Notes: generated from the letters alone by a model not told the origin. Shown: positions 10,760 to 24,436, counted from the stretch's first letter. The stretch is DNA of 64,000 bases from Dipteris shenzhenensis (GCA_047967505.1 CM106540.1), one strand, 5' to 3'. A program made the numbers and translations.

Positions 10760-13700
10760 CTCTACGACAGGGCTCGTAAGGATTCTATTTGTGAAGACTT
10801 TGACGGTTCGTTGGCTCTATGATTAAGTTCAAAGGCTCTTCGCCGATCGAAGGTGTTGCATGAAGGACCATTTGCTATCGGATGTGCTGTCCGATCGTAT
10901 GTGCTACCACTTTCTGTACAAATACGTTGTGATTTGATGATTCTGCGTGACAAAGATTAGCTCCTTGGATTATCTGCATCGATTGCAATAGGTTGGTGGC
11001 TCCGCTTGTGTCTCTGACCGTGGTAAATGATTCTGCCACGTTTTTTACTGTTGAATGCTTTTCGAAATCTTGAGGCAGTGTGAATCTCATCTCGAAGTCG
11101 ATTTACGTGTGTAGATAGTGATTGCTTTCAGATTCGACAACGTCCATGGACGCTAATAGATTGGCGAGCACATTATGGTGGAGTTGTTCTTGTGTATCTG
11201 ATCATACGGTTGTTGTATAGTTATATGAAATTTGATTGGAGCTTGAAACTTGGGTTATTTGGATCTGTTAAATAGTTCCATTTGATTCTGATCGTGCGTT
11301 TTCTTATGTTGAATGCTTTGCAAACTCTTTAGGTAGTCTATAGCTGATCTCGAGTTCTACTTATCCCTCTGTAAAAAATTCTGATTACTTTGTGATTCAT
11401 TGAGAGTTTGAAAAGTATTGTAATGCAATAGCCATCATTGGAATTCGATAGCTATAGTGTTCTCCAAAGAACCTTGGAACTGGAGGCACCAATTGCTCTT
11501 CAATGCAAAACTTAATTGCTACTGTATGTGCTATTAGATCATTTTTTATATAGAAAGTTTGTCTTGTGTGTCTTATCAGATCATTATTATGGTGTCTAAT
11601 CATTTTTTATGCAAAAACTTTCATGTGAAAAGTCATTCTAGTAATTGCTATGAGAGTTGTGAGCATTCCTGATGCAAAAACTTTCAGCTATTCACTCACA
11701 ATCATTTTCTCTAACTGTCAATCATTTTAGGATTGATTTGGCTCTGCTATTAGCTGATTGCAAGTTATTTTAGTGTTAATTTAGCTTTACTATTAGTCTT
11801 GCTCAAATGACAATGAACATCAAATATATTGATGATCTTTTGGGCCTTTAAATAAGAGAAGAGAGTGATTAGCTATTCTTAGTCTTTGCTTTCGACCTTA
11901 TTAGGAACTTGATGGTTCTGTTTGTTTGCAAACCTATGAACATGGAGCAGCATATGCAAGCAAATATTGTGGCATAAAATAATGTTGAGCTCTTTAATGG
12001 TTTGCAGGCCATGGATATCATCCATGGTAACATTAGTGAACAAAGCAAAATCATTAATCTCAAATCCTTTTTCTCGATATTTCCCTCAAACAACGAAATT
12101 TGAAAACTTAGTTTTGGCCTTTCAGATTCTTTGATTGTGATAAAGGACACCATACCACATTGCTCCTAGGCCAATGCGGCCTAAGTTGAGGAAATGTGGT
12201 GCGTAGCAAAAATCTAGCCTCTCTTTGACTCAACAACCCACATGATTAACCTCTCTAAGGTAGGCCAATGATAGATCTTGTGGATAGTCTCCTGCTGTCT
12301 CACAAACCTATTGACACAATCTCACCACTGCCCTCTTAATTACAATTTCCTACCTCCTTATAGGCGCACAGTAACTCGTCCTTGTGCTCATCATTTTCCT
12401 CTTCTTTGCCTTCTCTCTCAATACACCTTCGAGCTATGCCATGTCCTACACAAAAACTTATATCATAAGCTAGCTTATGGCTAGTTGAATGATTCATGAA
12501 ACCAAAACAAAGGGTAGAATATTCACCTTTTCCATGATGTTCATATTGAACAGCCAAGCATCTAACATGTTCGCCTTGTAGTCTCTCTCCATGGGATTAC
12601 ATTCTTGCCTTTGCTTTTTCAGAAGGCACCTTAGACAAGAAAATAATTATTGGAAGGTTCTTGGGTAGTAGGCCATGATCCATAAGAAGGAGAGGTTACT
12701 AGGAAAAGAGGATGGTGAGGAAAGGTTTGGGGCAGAGAGAATGTAGCAAAAGAGCAGAGCACGAGCAGATGAGATCAAAGTAGCCAAATCATGTTTGGGG
12801 CCACGATTAAGTACACCTTAAACTAATCAAAATTCAAGCCACTATAGTGACTAGATGCCTACTTGTGCCTTCCAAATAATCATGAGCCACCTTAATAAGC
12901 TACCTTAAATTGATCAAAATCCGATCCTTCATGGTGATTGGTAATTAAATATTTTGGCAAAAAATAATGGCATGCAAGCCCAGCATGCAATCACGTCACT
13001 GTAGTGATGATTGGTGACTAACTGTAGTACGATGTCCAAATAATCATCAACGAGCCATCATGCTAGGATGTGCAAATAGTCAAGTAGTACAGACTATATG
13101 GATGAGTTAGATTTCCCACAATGTGGGGAATGTTGGGCTAGATTTCCCATGTCATAGAAGCCTTTAGACCACCGTTAGATTGCATGGCAACCCCAATGGT
13201 TCCATACAAATAATCATGAAGGAGCTGTCATGCCGATGAATGGTAATTAAATTGAATGCAAGCCATCATGGAGTGCACTCTCCCTCAGCTCTTAGTTCTC
13301 TCTCTCTTTGCTTCTTTTTAGGCACCTCCTTCAACTTTGTTTACTACCTCTCTCAACCATCCCTTGCAAACTCACTTTAGTCTCATTGGGTTTGGTGATG
13401 GAAAGCCACGATAGCAACAAGACTTTTTCTTACTATTGTCTTATGGAAGATGAAGTCCTTTTGAAATGGGTTCCTTGGAGACCTAACATTGTCATTCATG
13501 AGATGGATTACTTGACGAGGAATTTTGTGCTCCACAACATTGACCCAAGATTGTCATTTGCAAGATGGATCACTTGCAGGAGGAACTTTGGGAAGGACTT
13601 TAGTATTATAAGAACCACAGTTTGTAAAGTATGTTGCTGAAGGCTCCCATTGTTCTTTGTGTCGAGACTATGTCCTAGAAGCTTTGCGTAGATCATAAGT

Positions 13701-14464
13701 TCCTACTAAATATAAGAGATCTCAGACTTGATCTGTTGGAATCATGACTACTCTATTTTTGGGTATTCACCCATTTTTTTGGGGCGTCGACTCAACCTTA
13801 GAATCACTTTTTGATTCTACGTGAAACAAATCTGAAATGTATAAGAGTCAAAATTTGATATGTATTACTAGAGTCTTTTTTAGGGGCTAACCACCCCTCT
13901 AATATATTTATCTTTTTATAACAATTATTTCATTAATTTTGGACTTGTCAATGTACAAATTCATTTTAATAGATACTTTTGGACTAGTTTATGGATAAAA
14001 TAAGGAAAAACTCACTCTTCAAAACACAGAAAAAAATAAAAAAACAATGAATTTCTTAGAGTGTTTTGAAGGAAATAAAATCAAAATTATAAAAATATAA
14101 TAAAGATAAGCTACACCAAAAGATAAGAAATAGTAGCAAATAAAACTAAAATTATGGAAATTAACGTAACTTCTTACATAGAGTGGTGCACGGTCCTGAT
14201 TCATTTTTGTACTTCAATTTCTATTGAAAAAATCTACTTTATGAAAATATCCTTCAAAACCAAAACATGACACTACTCTTTTGAAATAAAGAGTTTATTT
14301 ACTTACCCTATCATTTTGTACTAGTAATAATGCAAAAACTAAGAAATCCTAGTATAATTTTTCATTTTTAAGAATCTTCATTTAAAAGTTTAACTTTTTC
14401 TTAACTTATTAATAACTTTACCAAATAAAAATCATTTAAATCCATGGATAAACTATATATGTAT
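10760..14464. other. AT-rich intergenic DNA with weak internal repeats
   Basis: No gene can be supported. There are small degenerate duplications, for example a ~62-bp unit with GATGGATYACTTG at about 13505 and 13566, and scattered copies of CCAAATAATCAT between 12860 and 13220. These look like old, eroded repeats. Confidence 0.5.
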
Positions 14465-14541
14465 GTGTGTGTGTGTGTGTGTGTGTGCATACGTATGTAC
14501 ATACGTACATACATACATACATATGTATATATATATATATA
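14465..14541. repeat. (GT)n / (TACA)n / (TA)n compound microsatellite
   Basis: A GT run is followed by CATACGTATGTACATACGTA-type units and then TA repeats. Confidence 0.95.
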
Positions 14542-14567
14542 AGGTCCATGCATTAGATTAATTTACC

Positions 14568-14760
14568 ATGAGAGTCCTCTAAAATCTCCAAGCCTTAATA
14601 ACAGTGTTAATAAACACCTTTTAGAGTTTCAGAACTCTAAAATCTCCAAGAGTTAATAACGGTGCCAATAAACACCTTTAAGAGTTTCAAAAAGAAAAAA
14701 TGGTATAATCTCAAAGAACTTTATAATGGTGCCAATAAACACCTCGCAATAGTTATAAAG
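14568..14760. repeat. Three tandem ~65-bp units
   Basis: Units containing CTCTAAAATCTCCAAG, TTAATAACGGTGCCAATAAA and CACCTTTTAGAGTTTC occur three times with increasing divergence, directly upstream of the copia LTR. Confidence 0.7.
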
Positions 14761-14795
14761 GTTTTTTAAGCAAACACCTTCAAATGACATATCTT

Positions 14796-14806
14796 GATGG
14801 AGGGGG
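14796..14806 (+). promoter_or_regulatory. Polypurine-tract-like sequence before the copia LTR
   Basis: GATGGAGGGGG abuts the TGTT start of the LTR. A polypurine tract is normally found just inside a 3' LTR, so its position here is unexpected (see findings). Confidence 0.4.
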
Positions 14807-15164
14807 TGTTCAGATATCGAGCTCCACTCGTGATATGCCAAGGTAACCGTTGTGTATTTATGCCACCGACTTGTTAGGTACAGATGAAGTTGGTACACCG
14901 CCCATGAATAATAGCTGGATGACAGCTATCTTTATGTACTCTAGTTAGTGGCTCAGTTAGTATGCCACCTTAGTTAGTTGAGTTTGGTTTGAGACCCACA
15001 TATAGGATTCACCTATTCCTTTCGTACTAAGAGAGAGTTCTTTTGGCTTTCACATCTAAGAAGAGGAAAAATGTTTTTAGCCTCCACCTTTGTGTGTATT
15101 CCCCCATTGTGTATGTGAGAAAGCTGCAAGTGAGACTCCTTACTTCTCTCCCACTCTCTTCACA
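14807..15164 (+). mobile_element. 5' LTR of a copia retrotransposon
   Basis: This is a 358-bp segment that starts TGTT and ends in CA, followed directly by an initiator-tRNA-type primer binding site and a gag gene. The boundaries are inferred from these rules because no matching 3' LTR was found in the window. A TATA-like CATATAGG lies near 14998. Confidence 0.65.
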
Positions 15165-15176
15165 TGGTATCAGATC
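15165..15176 (+). promoter_or_regulatory. Primer binding site (initiator Met tRNA type)
   Basis: TGGTATCAGATC matches the usual TGGTATCAGAGC of copia elements at 10 of 12 positions and begins one base after the LTR's terminal CA. Confidence 0.85.
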
Positions 15177-15658
15177 TCGGTTCGTGGTAAGGAGCTTAAG
15201 AAAGCAAACCAAGTTCGTAGTGTCTTGGTAAGAGGATTAGTGTTGCTTTCCTTTTTCGAGTTTGGGAGCAAATCTCTGTAGGTAGCACAGCCGAAAAGTG
15301 CAAGAGTACACTGTCTCAGATTGGGAAGCCCTTCGTGGTATGGCGAGAGGGTAGTATATGCTTTGAGGTCATTCTGGGGCCTATTTTGGTGGCAGAAGTT
15401 TTCTGCAGGCACTTAGGAAAGTGCCCTGTTTTTGCTATGCGACCACTGTTCTACAGGTTGGTGAAAAGTTTCCACAGAAATTGCATTGTATCCCTGTGCA
15501 CAGAGATATTGGGAGTGACAGAATCATTCTTATTGCCTATTGATGCAAAATTGTCACTAGGAAGTGACGGTGTGGTCGAATACCGGCTTTGCAGATTTGC
15601 CCTTGTGAGACAGAAGTTGTGTTTTTTGCAATAACAGAATATTTTGCAGTGTTCTGTA

Positions 15659-17990
15659 ATGGCATCTGATGCTTTTTTACAGATTATCACTGAAAACCTT
15701 GACAAAAACAACTTCCTAGCATGGAAGTTTAGAATGACAAATTTCCTTAAGGAAAAAAGCTATTGGGAGTTCATTACTGGAGTTGAACAAGAACCAATTA
15801 TTCTTAATGTTTCCAATCAACTAGAGTTGTAGGCATTTAAAGGATGGCATGAGAGAGCCAGAAAAGTTATGTACTGGCTGTCTATCAGTATCTCAGATTC
15901 TATGATTGTGCATATTCAGGATGCAAGCACGTCGAAGGAGGCATGGGATACTTTGATAAAAATGTATAGCACAAATATGCAAGCTAAGAAAATGCAACTC
16001 AAGCAGGAGTTGCTTAATGTGCAGAGAGAAAATATGAGTATCAATGACTACCACATGAAGGTGAAGAAGATTGCAGATGCACTTACTTCCATTGGGTCGC
16101 CAATGGAAGATGATGATTTAGTTTCTGTGACCTTGAATGGTCTAGGAAAGGATTATGCACACTTCTGGACATCCATTGCCATCCGTGAGAATTTTCCTGA
16201 TTTTGAGGAGTTGATTGCTCTTCTAATTTCTAAAGAGCAGAGAAATGGTGGTGCATCTTCTTCAAGAGGAACTTCAAAAGAAAGTGCCTTCTACCCAAAT
16301 GCTGGAAGAGGTAGAGGCAAAGGTAGAACAGGCCAATCTGGAGGCCGTGGTAGAAATCAGAATATGCAACAAATTCAAGAAAACCAGTCCTATGGCAGAG
16401 GACATGGTAACTTTAGAGGCAAGGGGAGCCAAAGAGGTCATGGTGGATGGCAGAGAGGCCAAAATGCAAACACCAATGTTGAATGCTACTATTGTGGTAA
16501 AATGGGTCATATGGCTAAAGACTTCTACAAAAAGCAGAATGACATCATGAATGGAAAATTGCAGCAAGGAAATTATGCATCCTCTAGTAGACAGGGTGAT
16601 GACAGAAATGAGCATTTGTTTATGGTGCAACACATGACCAATTCTATGACAAGTGCAGGAGAAAGCAATGATGTGTGGTATGTTGACTCAGGTGCATCAA
16701 ACCACATGACACATCATGTAGAATGGATGCAGGATGCAGATGGAGGGGGAGAGTACCACTCAAATGAGTTTGCAACATTCTTGCAGGAGCATGGCATAAA
16801 GTAGCAATATTCATGCAGTCATACCCCACAGCAAAATGGACTTGCAAAAAGGAAAAACAGGCATATTGGAGAGGTATCTTGTGCCATGCTCAACGAAAAA
16901 GACCTACCATATTATTATTGGGCTAAAGCAGTTGCTACAGCAGTCTACGTAATGAACAGGACTCCCACTATAGCAATACATGGCATGATGCTAGAGGAGA
17001 GGTATACTGGGAGGAAACCAGATATTTCTCATTTGAAAGTTTTTGGTTGCATTGCCTATGTTCATGTGCTACATGAGTTGAGATCCAAGTTGGATCCAAA
17101 AGCTGAGAAATGCATCTTTATTGGTTATTCTTTGTAGCAAAAAGGGTATAGATGCTATAACCCTTCTACTCGTAAGTTTACAGTGAGCAGAGATGTTTTT
17201 TTTGATGAGATGAGTAGCTGGTATAAACAAGTAAATGTGATTGATGACATAGATGCACGAAATGGTAATGCTGCACAGAATTCACAGCAGCAATCACAAA
17301 ATATTAGTGGACCTATAGTGTCCTCTAGCAGTGCTTCACATACTTCACCATGGACAGGCAAATTGAGATTAGGAGAATCTCCTCAAAGCAATGCAAATAG
17401 TGGTATGCAAGTATCACAAAAAGGAAAAGAGAAAGTAGATCAGCCCATGGTTGATGTGAATGCAGGTCACTCTTATGTGGATGGTGAATACAGTGGCTCA
17501 GAACAGAGCCTTGATGATGAGTTGGGTATTCCTTTTGTTGTTACACCTGGAGTAAGGAAGACAAGGGATGTTTTGAGAGCACTCATAGTGAGCCTATTTT
17601 GTGCAGGTCTACCATAGTTAAGTATCCTATGGATAGGCTGAAACATGATGGATTTACAACCATTCACTATGCCTATATGGTCAAAGTGATACAAGGACCA
17701 GAACCCACTTCTTTTGAGCAAGCCATGGGAAAAGAAAAATGGGAGAAAGCCATGGATGAAGAAATGGATGCCTTGGAAGCAAATGCTACATGGGAATTGG
17801 TGCCTTTTCCTAAAGACAAGAATGCAATTGGCTGTGATACTATTGTTGTGTATGTGGAGAATGTGTTGAAGGGTATGCTATGCTTGTATCTACTCATGGT
17901 GGAGCTAGTGGCAAGGAAGGCAAGTGGAGGGGGAATGAGGGTGGATATGGAGAAGAGAATGGTCTTTTTGATAATGGTGCAACAACATAG
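15659..17990 (+). pseudogene. Copia gag-pol, internally deleted
   Basis: This is the polyprotein of a Ty1/copia retrotransposon. From 15659 it reads MASDAFLQIITENLDKNNF, then the Gag domain (WDTLIKMYSTNMQAKKMQLK), an Arg/Gly-rich stretch and the nucleocapsid knuckle CYYCGKMGHMAKDF, where Phe replaces the last Cys. Next is the protease motif VWYVDSGASNHMT near 16680. The frame then jumps straight from VEWM into the end of integrase (GGGEYHSNEF, then TPQQNGLAKRKNRHI), so the GAG-pre-integrase region and most of the integrase core are deleted. It continues through LPYYYWAKAVATAVYVMNRT and VFGCIAYVHV and enters the start of reverse transcriptase (WEKAMDEEMDALEANATWELV) near 17750, where coding ends. 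TAG stops at 15830, 16802 and 17135 and a frame break near 17600 add further damage. There are no RT or RNase H domains and no 3' LTR. Confidence 0.9.
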
Positions 17991-17999
17991 ATGAACAAG

Positions 18000-18950
18000 G
18001 ATGTGTGGGAAGCAGGGGGTTCAAGCCCTACAGGACATCAGGCCCAGCTTTCCTACACTCAAACCACCAGCAGCTTTCAACTTGACCACTTTTTAATTCC
18101 TAGAGGAGTACCACTTGTGGTCACCTCCTCATGATCACCCTCATGCATGCTTTTTATTTCAGTCTACCACACCACCCCCTTACATTCCAAAAAAGAACAC
18201 GAATACCTCAAGGTTGAGTTCTTTTCATCTATATAGGAACTCATACCATTGGCACACCCACTAGAATTTTTGTTACCTCTCCATCTCTTCGAGTGGTTTG
18301 CACTTTGTGCCATACATGCTTATGCCAGGTGTCACTCATGCACAGGCCTCAACTCTTCTAGACTTTAGTGCCTTTCTTTTTTATAGTCTCTGGCACCAAT
18401 ATTTTTTTTTTCCATAATCTAATTCCTAAAAAATTTCCAATATTTCATGGATAGGGAGTTTATTGTGTTGTTGAGGTAGTAAATGATATGTCTCTCAAAA
18501 CTCCAATGTCTAGCAATATGAGATTTGAATGGAATAGGATGGAATTTGGTCTACCAAAACCTATGACACAAGTAAGCACAGTGTATACATAATTGAAAAG
18601 GTAACTTTCATTTTCACCAATGCCACCTATGCTACTATAGCCACTTAAAGATATGTGTCCCCTAATTTTGGATATTATTAAGACATTAAAAGTTTAGCAT
18701 TACCTATTACACCATCGAGGAAAGAAGTGAGGGTGCAATAATATCATGCATGTGCAAAATGTTTTTGGAATCATATTTATTATAATCCGTGTGTATAGGT
18801 AGCATATGAATGTTGTGTTTGAGGACCCTTTCTCATAGATTCTCATTAGCATGTGGAGATGTTGATTAATTAGTCAAAATTTTCTTGGATGTGTAAATGT
18901 GAGTCTTAGGAATCTAACCATGTAAATTGATCTCAAACTTTAGTTATTTT
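18000..18950. other. Intergenic, nothing recognised
   Basis: AT-rich sequence downstream of the copia remnant. I see no 3' LTR and no gene. Confidence 0.55.
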
Positions 18951-18954
18951 GAGT

Positions 18955-19330
18955 ATTGGTACAATGACAATTGATAGCAATCATCTTGGCATTGCTTTGT
19001 ATTTATTATAATTTATGGGTAAGTTCTAGCTCATTTGCATTTATAGAGTTTAAGCATTTTACTTTATTACCATTTTTACACTCATACAGTGACAATTGGT
19101 AGTAATTATCTTGGCATTGATTTGAGTGATCCATTGAAAGAAAACTTTGTTAAAAAGGTTAAGCATTTTATGTTATTATCATGTTTAGGGATCTAGGGTT
19201 TAGTAGTAGCTGATTTTTGTTAAGCATTTTACTTATATCTTGGCATTAAACAGGTTCCGGGTTTAAGGTTTAGCAATAGCTAGTTTCTATTTTTTAAGGT
19301 TATTCATTTTACTTTATTGCCATGCTTAAC
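18955..19330. repeat. Degenerate tandem repeat (~100-120 bp)
   Basis: Blocks containing ACAATTGRTAGYAATYATCTTGGCATT and TTAAGCATTTTACTTTATTRCCAT recur three to four times with strong divergence. Confidence 0.45.
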
Positions 19331-19679
19331 AAATATGATCAATGGCTAGTATTTGAAAATGACAAAAATGAGTTTGAGTCATTGGTTCTCTATAAGAAAT
19401 GTTTCCTACTAGTGAACACAAGTCTCTCATATCATCATATCAATACTTAATATTTTATTTTTGATAATTTTTTAATTTAAAATATATTAATAATTAGAGA
19501 AAATTCAACATTCAACATGTTATGTTGAATTATATGTTTTTAACTTATTACACAAAATTCAATATGTTATATGTGAGATCCTTTTAGCTATTATCCTTTA
19601 GCAAAATCCTAAAATCATGTCTAAGAATATGAGAATCCATCTAGATTATCATACATTAGATGTGAAATTTTAAGAATTT

Positions 19680-20230
19680 CTAGCTTCCATATGGGACTTT
19701 AAAATCCCTCATGGAATTTCAATTTTGCTCATGGGATTTCCAACTTTTTGTGTCATCTCTTGCATGGTAGTTAGAACTCCCTTACAAAAATCAATCAATA
19801 GCCCTTGATGGTTTAAATCAATATCCCATGTGACCATTTAAAGTCTTAAACATGACATTTGAATCAATATCTTGCATGAAGAATATTTGAAGTCTTGAAC
19901 ATGAAATTTGACCGTATAGTCATTTGGAGGTTCCTTATGGAATTTGAAGTCCCACATAGGAGTTTTAGGGTTCCTAATGGGATTTAAAGTCCCACCTAGG
20001 AGTTTAAGTCTCGTATGAGATGTGATCCATGTCCTACAAGGGATTTCAAGTCATATATAGGAGTTTGGTATCCCTCATGTGATTTGAAGTCCTTTTGGGG
20101 TCCCTTATGAGATTTGACCCATGTCCTAGGGATTTAAAGTGCCAAAGAGAAGTTCACATGTCCCTTATGGGATTTGATCATATCCAATAAGGAATTTGTA
20201 AAGTCCCTTATAAAAGGTAGCAGGTTTCTT
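19680..20230. repeat. Degenerate ~50-bp repeat (GGGATTTGAAGTCCC type)
   Basis: Units built on CCTTATGGGATTTGAAGTCC and CACATAGGAGTTT recur about ten times. They are too diverged for a clean period. Confidence 0.6.
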
Positions 20231-20954
20231 GGTATTCTTTCACTTGATAAGAAATAACATTTTTAAAGAATTAATTCGGTATTTATTGAATTAAATACGA
20301 TTTAAAAGAATTTTTTGAAAAAAAAACGTTTTAAAAAACCCTATTGTGATCAATCGAGGTTTTGTGATTGGACCATCATCAAGCTCACGTGTCGATAGGC
20401 GAGCCAATGCATCATAAGACACGTGGCTAGCATTGGTTTGCATGCAAGATGTGGTAGACCACTATGCTAGTTTGTGTGGCTCTTAGCGGTGAACTCAGAT
20501 GGCAATCGACTCTTCTGGCTCCTATAGTTCTACAAGAGCACAAGCTTTGAGGTCTCTTTACCGACTTGAGCAGATCTAGATGCGTGTGTGTCTCATGCGA
20601 GTTGGTGTAGTGCTTTACATATAGGGATATTATAGAGTAGTAGATAGATAGTCATATTCTTGTGAGCTCCAACAAGGTCGGTCGACTTGAGGAGACAATT
20701 ATGGCAGTTTTGATAGTTTGAGTCATTTTTTGCTATGTGTAGTCTCTAATCGTGCATCAAATAGAATTAATAAAAGGCTTTTGTGAGTTTGTATTTTGAG
20801 TAGGTTCTCTTATCATTCCATGTGAGTTAAATGTCATTTTATGCAGTCCGAGTATCTCTTCTCTTTGTGAAAAATCGGGTTGTTTATGTAAGCATTAAAC
20901 CTATGCCCATTGGAACAACTTTAGTGTCACTTGAAAATAATAGTAGTCATAGAG

Positions 20955-21925
20955 AACCTTCAGACACTCAGAAGCACTTTCAGGTGTTACTTTTAATAGC
21001 TTTGAAGCACTTTCTGGTGGTTCTTTTAATAGCTTTGAACCACTTTCAGGTGGTGCTTTTAATAGCCTTGAAGCACTTTTAGGTCGACCTTCAATGGCAC
21101 AAAAGTGCTTCCAATAATATTAAAGTGGTACTGAAGTACTTCCATGTACTTTACTACCACTTGGAATAGCTTAAGTTTCACTTAAAAAGTCTCAAAGGCT
21201 CAAGGGAAACACTTCAAAATAATTGAAAGTACTTTTGTGCCAATTTATATTATTGAAGGCCACCTAAAAGTGCTTCAGATCTTTTAAAGAACTTTAAGGC
21301 CACGTAAATTACTCGGGGAGTAGTTCCATATAATTTATTTATCTATTTATTTTATAGGTACCGTAAATAATTCTTAACTTTTTATTGACTCACCTCTTAT
21401 AGGTCCTTAGGTACTACAAAGTGATCTAGATTGACACTTCTAAGTGGTCTAGAGGTTCTATTGATTGGTTTACAAGCATGTCTTAGGGGTCTTAAAGTAC
21501 TTATAAATTGTTCCAATTAGTGCTTCTTAATGGTCCAGAAGTACTATTAAGTGGTACTGAGGTATTTGTTATTGCTACAAAAGTAACTTTAAGTGGTCTT
21601 GAAGCACTATCAAGTAGTTTTGTAGTATTATTGAATAGTTTTAAAGTACAATGAAGTGGTGTTAAAGCATTGTTAAGTGGCCTCAAGTACTATTAAGTGG
21701 TCTTAAAGCACTGTTAAGTGGCCTTAAAGCACTATTAAGTGGTTTTAAAGCACTATTAAGAGGTACTGCAGTACTATTAAATAGTTATTGAGTACTACTA
21801 AGTGGTCTAGAATTACTAGTAAGTTCTTCTAAGTCCAAAAGTACTATTTAGTGGCATTAAAGCACTATTAAGTGATCATGAAGCACTATTAAGTGGTTTA
21901 GAAGTACTATTAGTGGTCATTTTCA
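20955..21925. repeat. ~1-kb minisatellite (AAAGCACTATTAAGTGGT)
   Basis: It begins as about 33-bp units (GCACTTTCAGGTGGT-CTTTTAATAGC) and passes into 20-25 bp units on AGCACTATTAAGTGGTCTT. The array ends where the truncated gypsy LTR begins, so it may have replaced or invaded the rest of that LTR. Confidence 0.8.
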
Positions 21926-21957
21926 AACCCTCTTGTTTGTCTTATTGTTACAAATGA

Positions 21958-22375
21958 TGAAAAGGAATCTTGCCACCTCATCCTACTTTCCCCATTATTT
22001 AACTAGCACTCTTGGACCCCACATGGGCCTATCCTATATGGAGGGAATAACCCAATATAATATCCATCTCCACCTATTTTATATTACTTCTCCCATGGAC
22101 TTTGGGACATATCTCACTAAATGCAAGCATGGGACTGCCTACGTGGAGGTGTGGCACATGGAGGAGCCATGCCACCTTAACATTTCATAATATTACTACC
22201 ATGGATTATGTACAACACACCTTATGGGTCCTCTTATGTGGAAGGGTGGCACATGGTCATGCCCTACCACCTCAACCCTGGGCCTTATGCATACCATATT
22301 TTATTATACTATTGCCACACATACAAGCACACACACATATTTATGCCTTTTTCATTGGTCAAATTTATCCATAAT
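21958..22375 (-). mobile_element. Truncated 3' LTR of a gypsy-type element
   Basis: Read on the minus strand, this segment matches the plus-strand segment beginning near 50262, with few differences over about 420 bp (shared starts GGATAAATTTGACCAATG, shared end GGTGGCAAGATTCC). It follows a G-rich polypurine tract (plus-strand 22378-22391) and lies downstream of a gag gene in the same orientation, as a 3' LTR should. Only the first part of the LTR is left. A minisatellite takes over at 21.93 kb. Confidence 0.75.
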
Positions 22376-22699
22376 AGTTCCCCCCCCAGGTAGGGAATGC
22401 ATAGCATTTCATGCCTGGGAAAAAAAACACAACAAGGAAAAGCTTGAGATCCCTTTTGTTGAACACCTTCCTCTTGTGTGGTTTCTCGAAATGATCTTGG
22501 ACCTCAACAGATCCAAGAGTCTGTGTTTATTTACCGTTATACTTTCCTCGATCAAAACAATCTATGGTGTCACTGCCATCTCCTCATGCCGTTATACTTT
22601 CCTCGATCAAAAATAATATGTGGTGTCACTACCATCTCCTCATGCCCTAGATCAAATACAAACCGGTTACTACTCAAAAGGGCCACAAAACCTAGATGT

Positions 22700-24436
22700 T
22701 GCATCAAAGTGTGCACAGGAGCAGGTCACTCCCCCCAGTTTGGGATGGAAGCACCTCCAAAACATACTCCCCCCCATATGGAGGGAAATCTATCATTTGA
22801 TAGAAAACACCATCCCACATTGACTCTTGCAATAATAGTTTAGATCTCCTTTCCAAATCAATCATGGGATCATACCTTGTGAAATCATCAAGAGATACCA
22901 TCAAGACCTTTTCAACATGCATCACATCCATCAACTTCTTGGCCTCAACTTCATCCTTATTGCTCAACACTTCATCTAACACCATGACTTTCTCATCAAT
23001 AAGTTGCATTGTTCTTCAATATCCATCAAAGCATCTTCTGAGCACATTTCAAACATCTCTACCATGCTATCACCACATATAATCACATCAGGTTCCAAGA
23101 GACTCACAACATCAAGGGGAGAAGAAGGGGTGAGGATTTCACCGTTGTCGGCCCCTACTGTCAAGACTTAGAGCTCATTGATGCTTTCATCATCAAACAG
23201 TCCATCAAGACCCTCAAATTCTTTATCATCAGAAAAATCCAAAGGAGGAGAAAGAGAACTTGAAGGATTCAATGCAATCTGGTAGGGTATGTGAAGTCCA
23301 TATGGCTCATTATCATCTTTGGATTCACTACAGCTTTTAGAGGGAATTGATTCACTATCATTGCCACATTCAATCTCATCATTATCTGACCCCCCAGTAA
23401 CTAATATGAAAGTCTCCATGAGATGCACTTGAGGAACATTTGGACACTCTGAGCAGTAGTGCCCCTTTAGATTGCAACCGTGACAAACCAACTGGGACTT
23501 ATCATGTGGACCGGGAGTAGCCTTACTTTTTAATTCCATCAATTCAATGCGGAGCTCATTAATAATCTTCACAATATCAAGAGTTGGAGGTACACCAATA
23601 GGGGTAGGGGATACATATTGTAGAGGAGGGGGAGAAGATGGGGGAGGAAGAGGTTTTGCTAAGATGGATCCACCATGAGCTACCTTGACTGTCATTGAAA
23701 AAAGGAAAGGTGGAATGATGACTAAATCACTAGACATTCTATCAAACTTCACTGCAATTGCCTTTGCATGCTCCATGGTCTTTGGATCCTCCCACTTCAA
23801 CTTGAGATGAAACTCATCAGCTGAACCAGACACCATATGACTCAACACATATTGAGTCATTCCGGCAACAAACCCCTCATTATCTGGATGCATAGCTGCT
23901 AGGCAATCCAAGAGCCTAGCTGCTCGATCCACATATCAATGTGCTATCTCTCCTTCTTCGTGCATCAACCTTGCTATCGATAGATGAACATTCTCGGGCT
24001 CCTCTTCTTTGCCAAAATACTCGACCAATGCTGCAGTCAAACGGGGCCAGCCTTCTTGAACTTCATCAGTCTACCTCTCGTACCACACCTTGGCAAAATC
24101 ATCTAAGAATGTGGGAAGAACCAACAACCATCTATCTTTAGTAAGAAAGTTCGGAGAAACACAATAGCACTTAAAGGCCATAAGATACTCACTTGGATTT
24201 TCTTCAACCCATCCACAGAACACAGGAATGTCTGCCATGCTTGGAAAATGGAAAAGAGAGAGGTGAAATGAGCTATTGGCAAACAATGGAAAGGGGAAGC
24301 TTGAACTAAAAATCAGGTAAAGATACATACACAAAGCACACATAGGTAGGGTAGGGTGTGATTGGTATATTATGAAATACGAAATGGGAAGAATCTGCAG
24401 CATAGAATAGCTCATAGACAATCTTAAAAGGACCAA
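22700..24436 (-). pseudogene. Gypsy-type gag with CCHC knuckle
   Basis: On the minus strand a single frame from 24436 to 23168 encodes a retrotransposon Gag. It has ENPSEYLMAFKCYC and LPTFLDDFAKVWYER of the Gag capsid domain, then ALVEYFGKEEEPENVHLSIA, a Pro-rich linker, and the zinc knuckle CHGCNLKGHYCSEC (C-x2-C-x4-H-x4-C intact). An acidic Ser-rich tail follows. Interruptions are a TAG just after WYER and a TGA just before YVDRAAR. The frame ends with TAA at 23168, and further open sequence (VDVVSLLEPDVIICGDSMVEM, 23164-22704) follows in other frames with no protease, RT or integrase. The unit is thus probably a non-autonomous element. Its intact counterpart LTR may be the one at 50.26 kb. 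Confidence 0.8.
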
